Shown: positions 37,151 through 49,200 of the stretch, one piece after another
Position numbering within the stretch: position 1 is the stretch's first letter
Layout of the letters: every line of letters starts with the position of its first letter
Source of the DNA: Nymphaea colorata
Taxonomy: Eukaryota; Streptophyta; Magnoliopsida; Nymphaeales; Nymphaeaceae
Reading direction: 5' to 3'
NCBI RefSeq assembly: GCF_008831285.2
Contig: NC_045139.1
Span: 10,070,704-10,134,703, forward strand
Length of the DNA stretch: 64,000 nt
Program-made: the position numbers and the translations under genes
The notes under the pieces: generated by a model
The model's database searches: none
What the model was told of the DNA's origin: nothing
Seen by the model: only the letters and a program-made list of their open reading frames with translations

Positions 37151-37793
37151 TACAATACATTGGGTGGCATGCTTTGGGAGATCGGAGTCCTCTAGTATTT
37201 ATTATATTATATATTATATTATATCTTGTTTCTCCAAAAAATTACAAATTCGATCAAAAGAAGAAAAACAGGCAAGAAAAAGGAAACAATTTCCGCGTCT
37301 ACGACCTACCGCGATTTGTAGGCCCATTTGCTTCCCTAGTATCTACATTTGAAAGCCCATCAATTTATTTTTGAAAAGAAAAAGAGAAAAAAAAAAGGAC
37401 AATAATTTAGGATTCTATCATGTCAATTGAGAACAAGTTCACTACGCCATTGTGTGTTTGTTACTTACGCCTACTTTCACACAAGTCCCACCGTTCATCC
37501 ATTTATTTTGCGTTCCACACAACCGTCGCCAAAGAGTTTCCCATGGACGACCAGGCTTCTACCACGTGGAAAACTCTGTAGAGGTGTAGAGGTTTTCCAC
37601 TTTCCGTGAGAGCTCCGTCGTCAGAATCCCACATGCGTCCCCCCTGGACGCATTCCCGGACGTTCACGTGAGCCGGTCAGACTTTCTTATGCCCATCCTC
37701 CTACAACGAAAAAAAAACAAAGGCTTACGTGATCTCTGATACCAATCTCTCTCTCTCTCTCCTCTTCTTCTTCTGTTATCCATAATATTCGTC

Positions 37794-37800
37794 TATATAG
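37794..37800 (+). promoter_or_regulatory. Candidate TATA box of the SBP gene
   Basis: TATATAG lies 86 bp upstream of the SBP start codon, just after a CT-rich tract. The position would give a 5' leader of about 55-60 nt. This is placement by position only. Confidence 0.4.
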
Positions 37801-37885
37801 CTGTTCACTACTGATGCTGTGATTCCTCTTCTTTTCTCGTTTGTTGAGTCTTCGACTTGGCAAAAGAGAGGAGGCTAGTAGAAGG

Positions 37886-40800
37886 ATGGTTGCTGCGGGA
37901 GTAACAAGGCAGGCGGACTCTGAGGACGGTAATGTTTTCGTTTGTGGGGAGTCCTCAAATCCTCAGAGCAATGGCTGCTGCTGTCGTGGGAAGGGTCCCG
38001 GATTCGCCTCTCCGATCGAGGCCATGTCTGGGCCTCGAGAGGCCCTTCTCTATGTCACCGCTGTTTATACAGGTCGCTTTAGTTTCTTACTCGCCTTTTT
38101 TCTCTTGCCTCCTTCTTTCGCCTCTTACTGCGTGTCTGATTTATGGTAGCGTCATAGCCTTTCTGCTTGTGTTTTATGACTTAATCCCATGTTTTTGGAG
38201 CATAGAATCAGGTAAACGGATTTTGTGTGCATCTGTATGTATCGTGTTGGTACTGTGAACAACTGATCATACCAGTTATGGGAAATTGATTCATCAGTGA
38301 TAGGGTAGCTTTTGGAATTTTTGTTTCTTACCTCAACTTTTATGTTTTCCTTTTTTTCCCTTTTTTTCTTTCCGTATATTGAGATACTTTCTGGTCTCAA
38401 ACCATGTATTCGCCACTCCATATTTTGCAGCGGCTACTTCAAAAGTTTGGTAGGTACCAATGCGATCAATCCTCTTAGACTTTCTTCCGTCCAATAGGGA
38501 TAATGTTTTAAAGTTAAATTAAGCATGCAGGAACGTGATGATCGAGTAAAAAATCATTAGGCGCTGCCATGTCTTCTTAGCCTGCGGTATTTTTCCTTTT
38601 GGAATGAGCGGTAACTTTGACAATTTTTTCCCATTTTAAACTTGGGCTTAGCTCAAATTAATTTCCTTACTTGATGAACACAACGGGATTCTACACTTCA
38701 TACTGCAGTTTGTTTTCCGCAGCATGCTAATTGGACAGAAAGGCAATATGCAGTTCAAAAGACTGTTGATGTTTGAACGTAGTTATTGTTTAGCTTGTTA
38801 CCGTTCTCAACTCCACATGCATATATGCGTCCTATGTTTCTGTGCGAGCAAAATGTAGTGCGACCAAATTGATTACCATAAAGTCTGAGCCTATCATTGA
38901 CTTAATCAAAGTTTGACTGAAGCTATTGGAAGCATTACTCTTTTCGCATCTGTGTTCCTGATGTTTATCTACAATCATCATCTTCCAATTTTTAATGCAG
39001 GAACTGGCAGAAACAAGCCTGATTACCTTGCTACAGTTGATGTGGATCCTAAGTCGCCTACATATTCTAAGGTGATACACAGGTTGCCTGTTCCTTATAT
39101 GGGTGACGAATTGCATCATTCTGGCTGGAACGCCTGCAGCTCTTGCTATGGAGATCCAGGTGCAGAAAGGCGTTACTTGGTCCTGCCATCCCTGTTGTAA
39201 GTGCAACATGGATATTTCTTCTCTTGATTTCCTGCATTATCCTGTACTTCATGTTTCTCATATATAATGAGGTTAAACTCGTTCTTGGTGACCCTGCATT
39301 TGTTTTCCCTTCGTTTGTTAATGTTTCCCGAATCCGAATACATGATTAGAGTACGTAGCTAGCATCATCCTTTTTTGTTCTTTGGACAATTCTTCTTGTC
39401 TGTCTGTAGAACTGTTGTGTGTCTTGTCTAGACAACTTAAATGGCCAATTATTTCCTCTTTATCTGCTAATGGATTAAGTTTTGCTTTCTTTCTTTTAAG
39501 CATAGAATAGAACATGCATTGATCTGCTTCTTGTTTCAGGTCTGGTCGCATTTATGTGGTTGATACAGTAACAAATCCTAGAGCGCCCTCTCTTAAAAAA
39601 ACAGTTGAGCCTGCAGATATAGTGCAGAAGACTGGGTTGTCATTTGCTCATACTTCTCATTGCCTTGCTTCTGGTGATGTTATGATTTCCTGTCTTGGAG
39701 ATAAGGATGGGAATGCAAATGGGAATGGGTTTCTTCTTCTTGACTCAGAGTTCAATGTGAAGGGAAGGTAAAATAACACCAATACCTTTTTTTACTGCTT
39801 AGTACTTTATGTGTTGTAAATGTTCTATCTATGAGTTCCTTTCTGGATAGTGATTTTTTCCCGTCAAAATGTTCATTTTTATTTGTAATTGGAAGAAATT
39901 ATATGGTATGATGTAATGAATTCTGAAAGATTTTCTTTTGAAATCAGTAGTATCAGTTTTTCTAGTGTGTTTAAGAATGAAGTAGCTCAATGCTGTAAAT
40001 AACTAAATATATCAAACCCATAAACCATGTTCATTTTGTTTAATTTACCATATTGAGTTATTTTGTTAAAAACAACTGAATTCGTAGATAGATAAGAACA
40101 AACTCCATTTGACCTCGTGATTTTTTTTATGCATGTTCATGCATAACATGCATACAATGGGACATAAGTGTTCTCTTTCAGTGTTCAAAATCTATCATGG
40201 CTTGGAAACCTCAGCGATAATCCATTCTTGCTTTTTCATAATGTTCTTATCTCAATATTGGTCATTGAAATTGTCCTCAAAGCTTACAAATTTTCTGATA
40301 TGGTCTGCAGCAATTATTTTGATGACATGTTATTTCAATCATGAACTCGCTAGCACCCCTTTGTGATATATGTAAGTCATTGCATGCACCTATTTCTGAG
40401 TTACAAATTTGTGTGTCAGTTATTTATGCAATCCAATTTTATTCAATATCTCCAAGCATGACATTGAATTTGAGCCACATGGCTGAACATTTTTTATTTT
40501 TCATTGTTTAGAGAAAACAAGCAGGGGACTTGCATTATGCCATTACCACTAGTCCTTCCCACACCAAATCTGATCTCTTTCTATAAATTTAAGTGTGACT
40601 GGTTGAGCTTTCTCATCCGTGAACTGGTTCTGGCAAGTTCTTTTCTCTCACTTGTACAAGATTACTTAACAGTTAACACTGCCTCACATGAGCATGATCT
40701 TTGTTCTCACTTGATTTTGCTGTGATAAGATACATCTCTTTAGATCACATGGACTTCTTGGAATGAATTTTAGCTTTTATCCCTTGCATTTGATGTGAGT

Positions 40801-42068
40801 GCTCTGATCGGCACATTTTCATTTGTGTTGAAATATGGTCCTTTTGATCTCCGATATGTATGTTCTTGTTCAGATGGGAGAAACCTGGTAATAGTCCTCT
40901 ATTTGGATATGACTTCTGGTATCAGCCACAACACAAGACCATGATTAGTTCATCATGGGGAGCACCAAAAGCTTTTACAAAAGGATTCAGTCTCCAACAT
41001 GTAGAAGATGGTCTTTATGGAAGACATCTACATGTATACAGCTGGCCCGATGGTGAATTGAAACAGACATTGGACCTTGGTAACTCAGGTCTCCTACCTT
41101 TGGAGGTCAGTGTCATATATCGTTGGCCTGAAAAGTGTACCCTATGCTTGAATAGGCTTTAAATTACAACATGTGATAATCTATTGTAGTGGTCATTACT
41201 TCTGACTAGTTTGATACTGTCCTGCAGATTCGTTTTCTTCATGACCCTTCAAAAGATACAGGTTATGTTGGGGCTGCATTAAGCAGCAACATGGTTAGGT
41301 TTTTCCAGACTCCAAGTGGATCGTGGAGCCATGAGGTACCATTTGCTGATGTTCACATTACTGTATGTGTGTATCTGTCAGAAAGAACTAGAGAGAGAGG
41401 GGGGCCTAAATTGCTTGTTTGTTTCTTCTAGGTTGCAATATCAGTGACACCTTTGAAGGTTCGGAATTGGATTCTTCCCAACATGCCTGGACTTATAACG
41501 GATTTCCTTATCTCACTGGATGATCGCTTCCTTTACTTCTCAAACTGGCTTCATGGTGATGTGAGGCAGTACAACATTGAGGACCCTTCAAAGCCTGTTT
41601 TGACTGGACAACTATGGGTTGGTGGACTCATTCAGAAGGGAAGCCAGATAGTTGCAGTATCTGAAGATGGGGTGGAGTCTCAGTTTGATGTTCCAGAAGT
41701 AAAAGTGTGTAATTTACTAAAAAAAAAACACCGTAGCTGCTTCTGTTCAAGTCATTGCTGTGCTTACCTTTTGTTGTTTTCCTCAGGGAAACAGACTCAG
41801 AGGTGGGCCTCAAATGATCCAGTTGAGCTTGGATGGTAAGAGATTGTACGTGACTAACTCGCTCTTTAGCACATGGGATCGGCAATTCTATCCAGAGATC
41901 TTGGAGGAGGGTGCACATATGCTGCAGATTGACGTTGACACAGAGAAGGGTGGATTGAAGCTGAATCCAAACTTCTTTGTAGATTTTGGGCTTGAACCTG
42001 ATGGTCCTTCACTTGCTCATGAGATGAGATACCCTGGAGGCGACTGCACTTCTGACATTTGGATTTGA
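37886..42068 (+). CDS. SBP1: Selenium-binding protein 1 homologue
   Basis: Homologue of plant SBP1, a cytosolic beta-propeller protein related to methanethiol oxidase (SELENBP1) and linked in plants to selenium, cadmium and redox stress. Seven exons: 37886..38072, 39001..39196, 39540..39767, 40874..41105, 41228..41335, 41432..41704, 41787..42068. All introns are GT-AG and the 1506-nt sum encodes 501 aa (Arabidopsis about 490). Landmarks are a Cys-rich N-terminus (CCCRGKGPG), [16 protein letters not shown], the CSSC motif in GWNACSSC (metal-binding candidate), [19 protein letters not shown]-like [48 protein letters not shown] and the terminal [11 protein letters not shown]. All expected blocks are present and in frame. 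The ATG at 37886 precedes a short variable extension; no upstream in-frame ATG fits better. Confidence 0.95.
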
Positions 42069-42169
42069 TAGCAGGAGATGGGAACACAATCTAGATAGAA
42101 TCGGTTATCTGTATAAGTTGGTCAAGCAAGATAGTTTATTTGAGGTAGAGAACATCATTTCCTTCATGT

Positions 42170-42175
42170 AATAAA
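42170..42175 (+). terminator. Candidate poly(A) signal of the SBP gene
   Basis: AATAAA about 100 bp past the SBP stop codon. Plant signals are loose, so this is supportive only. Confidence 0.4.
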
Positions 42176-43264
42176 CCAATAATTGCTCTAGTATACATGC
42201 AGCTGATTATTTCCCACGACTCCAGATTTCCTTCTAATACTCTACCAATTCCACGTTGGGATTTTGTGGTTCTAGTTGAAATTGTGATGCATCTCCTGAT
42301 ATAGACCCATCCAGTTCTAACTGGAACTATTGGTTGGAATCTAATATTTTCCAGGATTACAGATACAAAGAGATTGATGTCAAACTGGCGATGTATAGAT
42401 GTCAATGGTTCTTAGGATCTTAAGGTCAACAGATTGATTCCAATTAAAAACCAAATATGCATGTACCTAGTCACATTGCACTATTTAAAAGACAAAATAA
42501 ACAAAAAATCATGCAAAATTTATATAGATAAAATGTGATTTTATTATCCATATAGTTTATATACCCAAATGCTGTTAACATGGAATCAATGCAATGGATC
42601 CTTTTACTGAATTCATGCTTGAGTGGAGGTGAGTAGGCAACGAAACATCATCTTCTAAGGTAGGAGATTTTAGCTTCAATGTCTAGTCATATAGATCATG
42701 TTAGCCACAGGTCACCATGGACTAAGTGGAACAAACATGTTTGCTCACTTGGGGAAGCAGAACCATGTGGTTTTGCCTTTTCTTAGCGTTCAACCTGCTT
42801 TTGCTCAGATGCAGCCGGTAGGTCAGGTGTCTGCACCGCGAGAGTAATTCCGAAAATTTAAAAAACAGATTCACATTTTTTAGTTATAGTGGGAAAAAAT
42901 GCCATTAAATGAATAACTCTCTGGGTCGTCCAGACAAAGCAAGCCTAATCCGAATTTAGCCTGTGGCCTGTGCATGGCGTCATTGACATTGCTGCTTACA
43001 TCAATCAAATCTTTACGTCGTTGAGTACGAATGTTTTGGATCTCATGCCTCAGGCCCTCAACATAGATCCAAAACCCAGAGCAGTGATTCTCTCTCTGTC
43101 TCTATGCTTCTGGCCACCTACCCTCTTGCTTTTCCGAGTTGCTGACTTGTGAGTGTCCCTCTGCATGCTTCTTCCCACCAACCCCCTGTTTGTCCAAGCT
43201 GCAAAGCGTCCATCAGCTCCGGTTGTTGAGGGACTCAGGCCTCTGAACTTCCAAGGGGTGGACA
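42176..43264. other. Intergenic region between SBP and HSF
   Basis: About 1.1 kb, no gene seen. The distal part must contain the HSF promoter and leader; I could not identify a clear TATA box or heat-shock element cluster by eye. Confidence 0.5.
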
Positions 43265-46200
43265 ATGGAGGACGGAGGCCCCCCCTCCCCGACAGCTGCT
43301 GCTGGTTCGTCGCCGGCTCCGTTCCTCAGCAAGACTTACGAGATGGTGGACGACGTGAGCACTGACGACATCGTGTCATGGGGAACGACCGGTAGAAGCT
43401 TCGTGGTGTGGAATACGACTGAGTTCTCGCGGCTCATCCTCCCAATCTTCTTCAAGCACTCCAATTTCTCCTCCTTTGTCCGACAGCTCAACACCTACGT
43501 CAGTTTCCTCTCCTCCGTTCTCATTTCCTTTGCGTCGTTCGTTTGTCTTGCCGTTTTCCGACTATTCTTGTTGTTCTTATTCTTGTTTGTTTGTTATTTA
43601 GTGCAATTTTATGTGCTTATTTTACGTTTATGGGAATTTGGAATCGTTGGACTTGATTCCTCCTCCTATTTCATTTTTTGCCTTTTGAGAGAATTCTGGT
43701 TCTAGTCTCTTCTGATACCTGTTGCTCATGTCCTAATTCCTAACTGGTTTTTCTTTCCCAAATTGGGGGATTTTCTGCACTGCTAGAAGTCACTGAATTT
43801 TGGTTTTCTTGTCCTTTCGCCTTTGCCCCCGCAATCGCCTGCTGGGTTTAGGCCCCTACTTTTATTATACAAAATTTAATTTATGTACAGCAAAAATTTT
43901 GATCTCTTTTTGGCAATGATAGAAATTTTGAAAACAGAACGCACATAGAGGATCTCAGCTTGGTGATTGACGTTCCCGTTCTCTGGTGATAGAGGCTAGA
44001 ACCATTAGTATTAGCAAAAAGGAGGGAGCACACCTGGATAGCAGGGTCCCTCGAACTGCAGATGAGTCTCCACTTAAATTTGTTGATTTCCAAAAACCTT
44101 TCCTACTGTTAGATTGGATAAGAATGTTGCCTGGATCATAATTCGCTGCAAGTCACTTTTCTAGCACCCATTCTATTGTCCATTCCTTCAACTTGCCTCT
44201 ATGAAACAACATCTCCATTCCTTCAACTTGCCTCTATGAAACAACATCATAAGGTCTCATCTCTTTCTTTACAATGCCAGCAACTCCTGTCTTCTCCACC
44301 TTTAACCAACTTACGATGTGGACATTATAAAAGCTGTCTGGTCTTCTAAAGTCCAGTCTTCCTAACGGATGCCTCTGAGTGCCTACATCTGGAAATGGCG
44401 TTTGGAAGGTAGATCCATTCAGCCTTGAGGATATGGTGGGTGCAATTTCTCCAAACCTGCATAGGAATGTCTTCTATTGCATGCGCATGACATGTTTAAA
44501 TTTTAAACTCATTTTTTAGTTTCCAAATCACCAAATGACCATGTGAAAACATAGTCTCCAACTTCTGTCCAACAATTCTGTTTGAGTTTCTTCACATCCA
44601 GCTTCTAAGCTCATTAGCAATTCCAGTAGCAAGTATTCTACCCTGAATCTGTTGGCTACAAAGTTCTGAATATTGATTGCCATCTTTTATGAAAAACTGG
44701 TGCTCTTCATCTTCTACGCTAGCAGCAAAACATAGCATCTAGAGGGAAAAAGGAAACCAGCCTTACAAGTCCTTCATAATAACCAACCGCCTTTGCACCC
44801 AATATACAGCATCCATGAGGTGCTCATACAACTAGCACTGCATCAGATTTGTTTTTTCCAGGTCCCAACCAGACCTTTGGATTTGAGTCTGTCACAGAAA
44901 AGTCCTATAAATTGGTGAGGAGGGGGGGTGCCTGCCCACTAGTGAGTAATGCTTTTGTAGCTTGCAGACGCACCCAGAAAGTAATTGTTGCCTCATAGAC
45001 TACTCAGCGAAGATATATATTCCTAACATATGCAAACAAGAAAATCCAAAGCAGACAGTTAATTTTAGTTAACTTGCTCATTCACTCACGCCCTTCAAAC
45101 TTATGCAAACGAAGTTTGCTCCCTTTAACAGCCAAATTTGATGATGAAATGGGATGGGAGCTTGAGAAATGAGAACCATTCTCAAATATTGGGGAACAGC
45201 AGCCATAACATGCTTTCTGAGGCATAACTTCTGGCAATTGAGAGACTTTTTTGCTTTGACACCACCATTCTCTTCTCAATTTCACTGAGCACTGGAAGCA
45301 TTGGGCCTTAGTCGTGTGGCAGACCTAAGTAATCAAATGGTAAGGCCGCCTGTTGCAATTAAGTAGACCAGCAGCTGCCCTAATTTCCAACTGTCATATT
45401 GAATCCCATTATGAAATTTTTTTCGGCATTGGCCACCATATCTGATCCTCTTTGAAATTTTCTTTATCAATGGATATTTTGTGGACCACCACCCTTTTCT
45501 GATACTAAATTAACACAATAAAAGATACAAGCAATTGGGTGAATGTGATTACTAGTGGCAAGCTCTTAAAATTTTCCTAGTTTGCAAGCCAAAATGAAGA
45601 CTTTGCATGAGAATCACCATGATGATAAGAAAGAGATATGGTGAAAGAGGACATTGGCTAAGACCCAGCTAAGGATGATAAGATGGACCCTCTCTGTCCT
45701 TAGTCTACGTGGTTGTGCAAAGTGCAAAAGATTGTAATAACAAGCATGATTCTTTATTATCTAACCGTCATGATATTTGAGATGCTAAACCATGGAGGGA
45801 AGTCTAGTTAACCCAATCATGCGCTTTTCTGAAATCCATTTTGAGGCAGATGGACTTCATCTTCCTTGAGTTCATCAGGTAAATGATTGACCAAGTAGAT
45901 AACTATCCTAAGTACACTGCCTAGGAAGAAAAGCATTTTGGTTTGTTGAGTTAATCCTGCCCAAAATAGGATACATTCTTTTGGTCATGATTCTACTTAT
46001 GCATTTCGTAACTTTGTTGCATAGAGAAATTGATCTAAAGTTGAGAATGTTAACTTCTCCTATCATCTTACGGATAGCAATGGTATGCATCTTGTTCGCT
46101 TTTTAACTATTCTACCTTTCCAACTCTGATCACCTTGGATGGGTCTTCCTTCACTAGATTCTAGTTCTCGAAAAACCTTTTAGGAAACCCATCCAGCCCA

Positions 46201-49200
46201 GGGGCGAAGCCACCATCAGCTTTTATGACAGCCCATCTTATTTCTTCATCATTGACAGTCTCTAAAAGCATCCTGTTCCCGTGCTGAGACACAGTCGGAT
46301 CGTGAGCCAAAAGGGAGGGTAGCATCCCCATGGATGATCTTCTTCAACAAAATGTTGGAAGAATTCAGTAGAACTTCCCTAACAGCATCAGGGTCTTGTG
46401 CAATGTGCACTTTGGTGACCATGCTGAATATTGAGGATTGAGTTCCTTTTCTGTCTTTCTTTAACCATCTTATGAAAATACTTGGTGTAGAAGTCCCCTC
46501 TTTCAGCTATTTGGCCCTCGGCTTTTACCTCCAGTATTCAATGCATTTTTTTATCCTTTCTGTCGTGAATGCAGCCTCTCTCAGCTTCGATATTCTAAAC
46601 CCTCATTTTGTCAATCTGTTCATTCTCCCCCTTCCATCATGCCTAGACCAGCTAGGTAGCTCTTCACACACTGCTTCTAGCTTACAAATTTATTTAGTTA
46701 TTGGACAGACATAAGCCCTCATCTGCCACCTGTTCCTAAGATGCCCATGTTGTTGCCAAAGATTATTGAAATGGAAGGCCACTTTCCTAAATTGAATCCT
46801 GTTGTTGCTGTATGAACTATGAAGTAAAGAGTAAAACATTGTTACCAGACATAGTTTCTAGCCAAAAACCACAACTGTGTATGGGCGTGGAAGTCTTCAA
46901 TCCAGTTCTTATTTGTGCATCACCTGCCTAACCAACTCATGACATTGTCAACCACAGTCCTGTTATTTGTCCAAATGTACTTACAAGAACAGTCATCTAT
47001 TTCAACTAAGTTGTTAGGATTAATGGAATTGCTAAAGGCAAGACATGCCCTATTAGAAAGGGTAGCAGTTTTCGCTTCTGGCACTTTTTACTGAGTTAAA
47101 GTCGTCCAGCAAATATCACAGCAGTCTTTAACAGCAAGCACCAAGCCAAGCTGAGGGTAAATCCATTGTCATCGCCTAAAATCCAGATGAAATTTAACTT
47201 GAATTACGTCGAGACAACCAGTCTGAACATTTTGAAATTTACAGTCTATCCAGTATGTCTGCTTATTAAACTGAAGGCTTGATCTCCATATTGTTCCATA
47301 AAACTATAATCTGAACCCGTTGGCCCTTGATAATCTAGATTAGACACAAAATTGGCAGTCTGAAGGAACACTTTAAAATCCTGTTAGCGTCAACCTTGAA
47401 TCAGCTATAGTTCTTATTTCAGGCTTATGGTCTGAGATAATCTTATGCAGATCCCTTTGCAAAGATTTCAATCGTCAGCCCCCTTATTTTCCAGCTCATA
47501 TTGACAGAAAGTTAGCCACTGTACTTATGTGGCTGCGACATGCCATTGTAGCGTGCAAGAGGAGGTTCTGCCACCATTAGAGCATTTTCTTGCAATAAGG
47601 TCTTCACAAGGTTATCCATTTGCATTCTGAGGAAGATGCCACCACTTTTGCACGGCAAGTGCTAAGATGACCCTCACAGTTTTCAGTTTGGCAACAGGGG
47701 CAAAGGTTTCAAGATAATCAATACCATATTTCTGGCTGAACCCCTTTGCAACAAGCCGAGCCTTATACCTTTCCACAGTACCATCTGGTTTGTACTTCAC
47801 ATTGAACACCCACTTGGAACCAACTAAATGAGTCCCCTTGGGAATATCCACAACTTCCCAAGTGTCATTCTTCGCCAAGGCATCCATCTCCTCTGTCATG
47901 GCCTGTAGCCATTTAGGATCCTCTCTAGCATCCTCCACACACCTGGGGATAACAGACTTAGACAAAGATGTTATAAAGCATTTGTAATTCTTACTCAGTT
48001 TCGCATAAGAGACAAATCTCTGAATTGGATGAGAAGTACAAGACATGGTGCCCTTGCGCAGGGCTATAGGAAGCTCTTCATTGATTAGACTTGGGTCATC
48101 CGGGGAACTCACAGGATTGGGATTAGTTACATCAACATTTTCAACCACATCTGTCTTCTTCTTTTTGTACACCTGGCCAAACAAATGATCACGGGCTGTG
48201 GCTGTAGGCTGATTATCAACAAGGCCCTCGTCCATGTGACAGTCTCTATCATCTCTGACTGTGTCTGCCACATTGTCACTAGCCTTGTAATCCAAGAAAT
48301 CCATAAACTGAATCAACTGATTTGAGGAATACTCTTCACTACTATTTCCTAGATACTCTCCCTGAAGAGGATTCACATGAAAGTATGTCTCATGTTCATG
48401 AAAGGTAACGTTCCGGGAAACATAGACTTTAGAAGTGGTAGGATCAACACATTTGTATCCCTTCTGAGTGGAGGAATACCCCAGGAAGACAGCCTTGATG
48501 GACCGAGGATCAAGTTTCTTGAGGGTGGGACTATGGTCATGAACAAAACAGACACACCCGAACACCCAAGGAGCAAGAGGCCAGGGATTCTGAGTTGGCC
48601 AAAGCATAGAGTACGGGGAATGACCCTGCAACACGGGTAGGCATACGGTTGATAAGGTGGCCACTAGTGAGAAGCGCATCACCCCAGTAGCGCTTGGGAA
48701 CCTACCGATGGAACAGAATAGCCCGGGTAACATCAAGTAAATGGCGATTCTTCCGTTCAGCCATGCCGTTTTGGGGAAGTGTGTAACTACAGGACGTTTC
48801 GTGAACAATACCCTTGCCCTTCAAGAAATCATCTAGGGATTGAGAGACATACTCTCTAGCATTATCGGTGCGAAAAGCTTGGACAGACGTCTGAAACTGA
48901 GTCTCAACAAAAGCCACAAAGTTTTTGACAATAACGGGAACTTCACTACGTTCTTTCAACAGGTACACGAACGTACAACGGGAGTAATCATCAATAAGGG
49001 TCATAAAGTAATGAAAACCACGACAAGTGGTTACTCCCGAAGGACCCCAAACATCAGAGTGAACCAAAGCAAATGGACGAGTGGTTTTATTGAATGAAAT
49101 AGGGTACGAGGCCCTAACATGTTTAACCAACTGACACACTTCACAGGTGAAGGAGTCCATGGAAACAGAATGAAACAAACTAGGAAACAACTTCTTAATC

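Larger units (their letters stand above)
34446..37793. other. Intergenic sequence with microsatellites and a fold-back repeat
   Basis: No gene recognised. It includes (TA)n runs, a possible fold-back element and, just before the SBP gene, CT-rich sequence (about 37746..37773). The open frame near 35676..35915 has no family match that I know. Confidence 0.45.

Noticed and set aside
37841-37885. Upstream in-frame extension of the SBP coding sequence beginning at TTG
   Set aside because: Plant nuclear genes start at ATG; the first in-frame ATG is at 37886.
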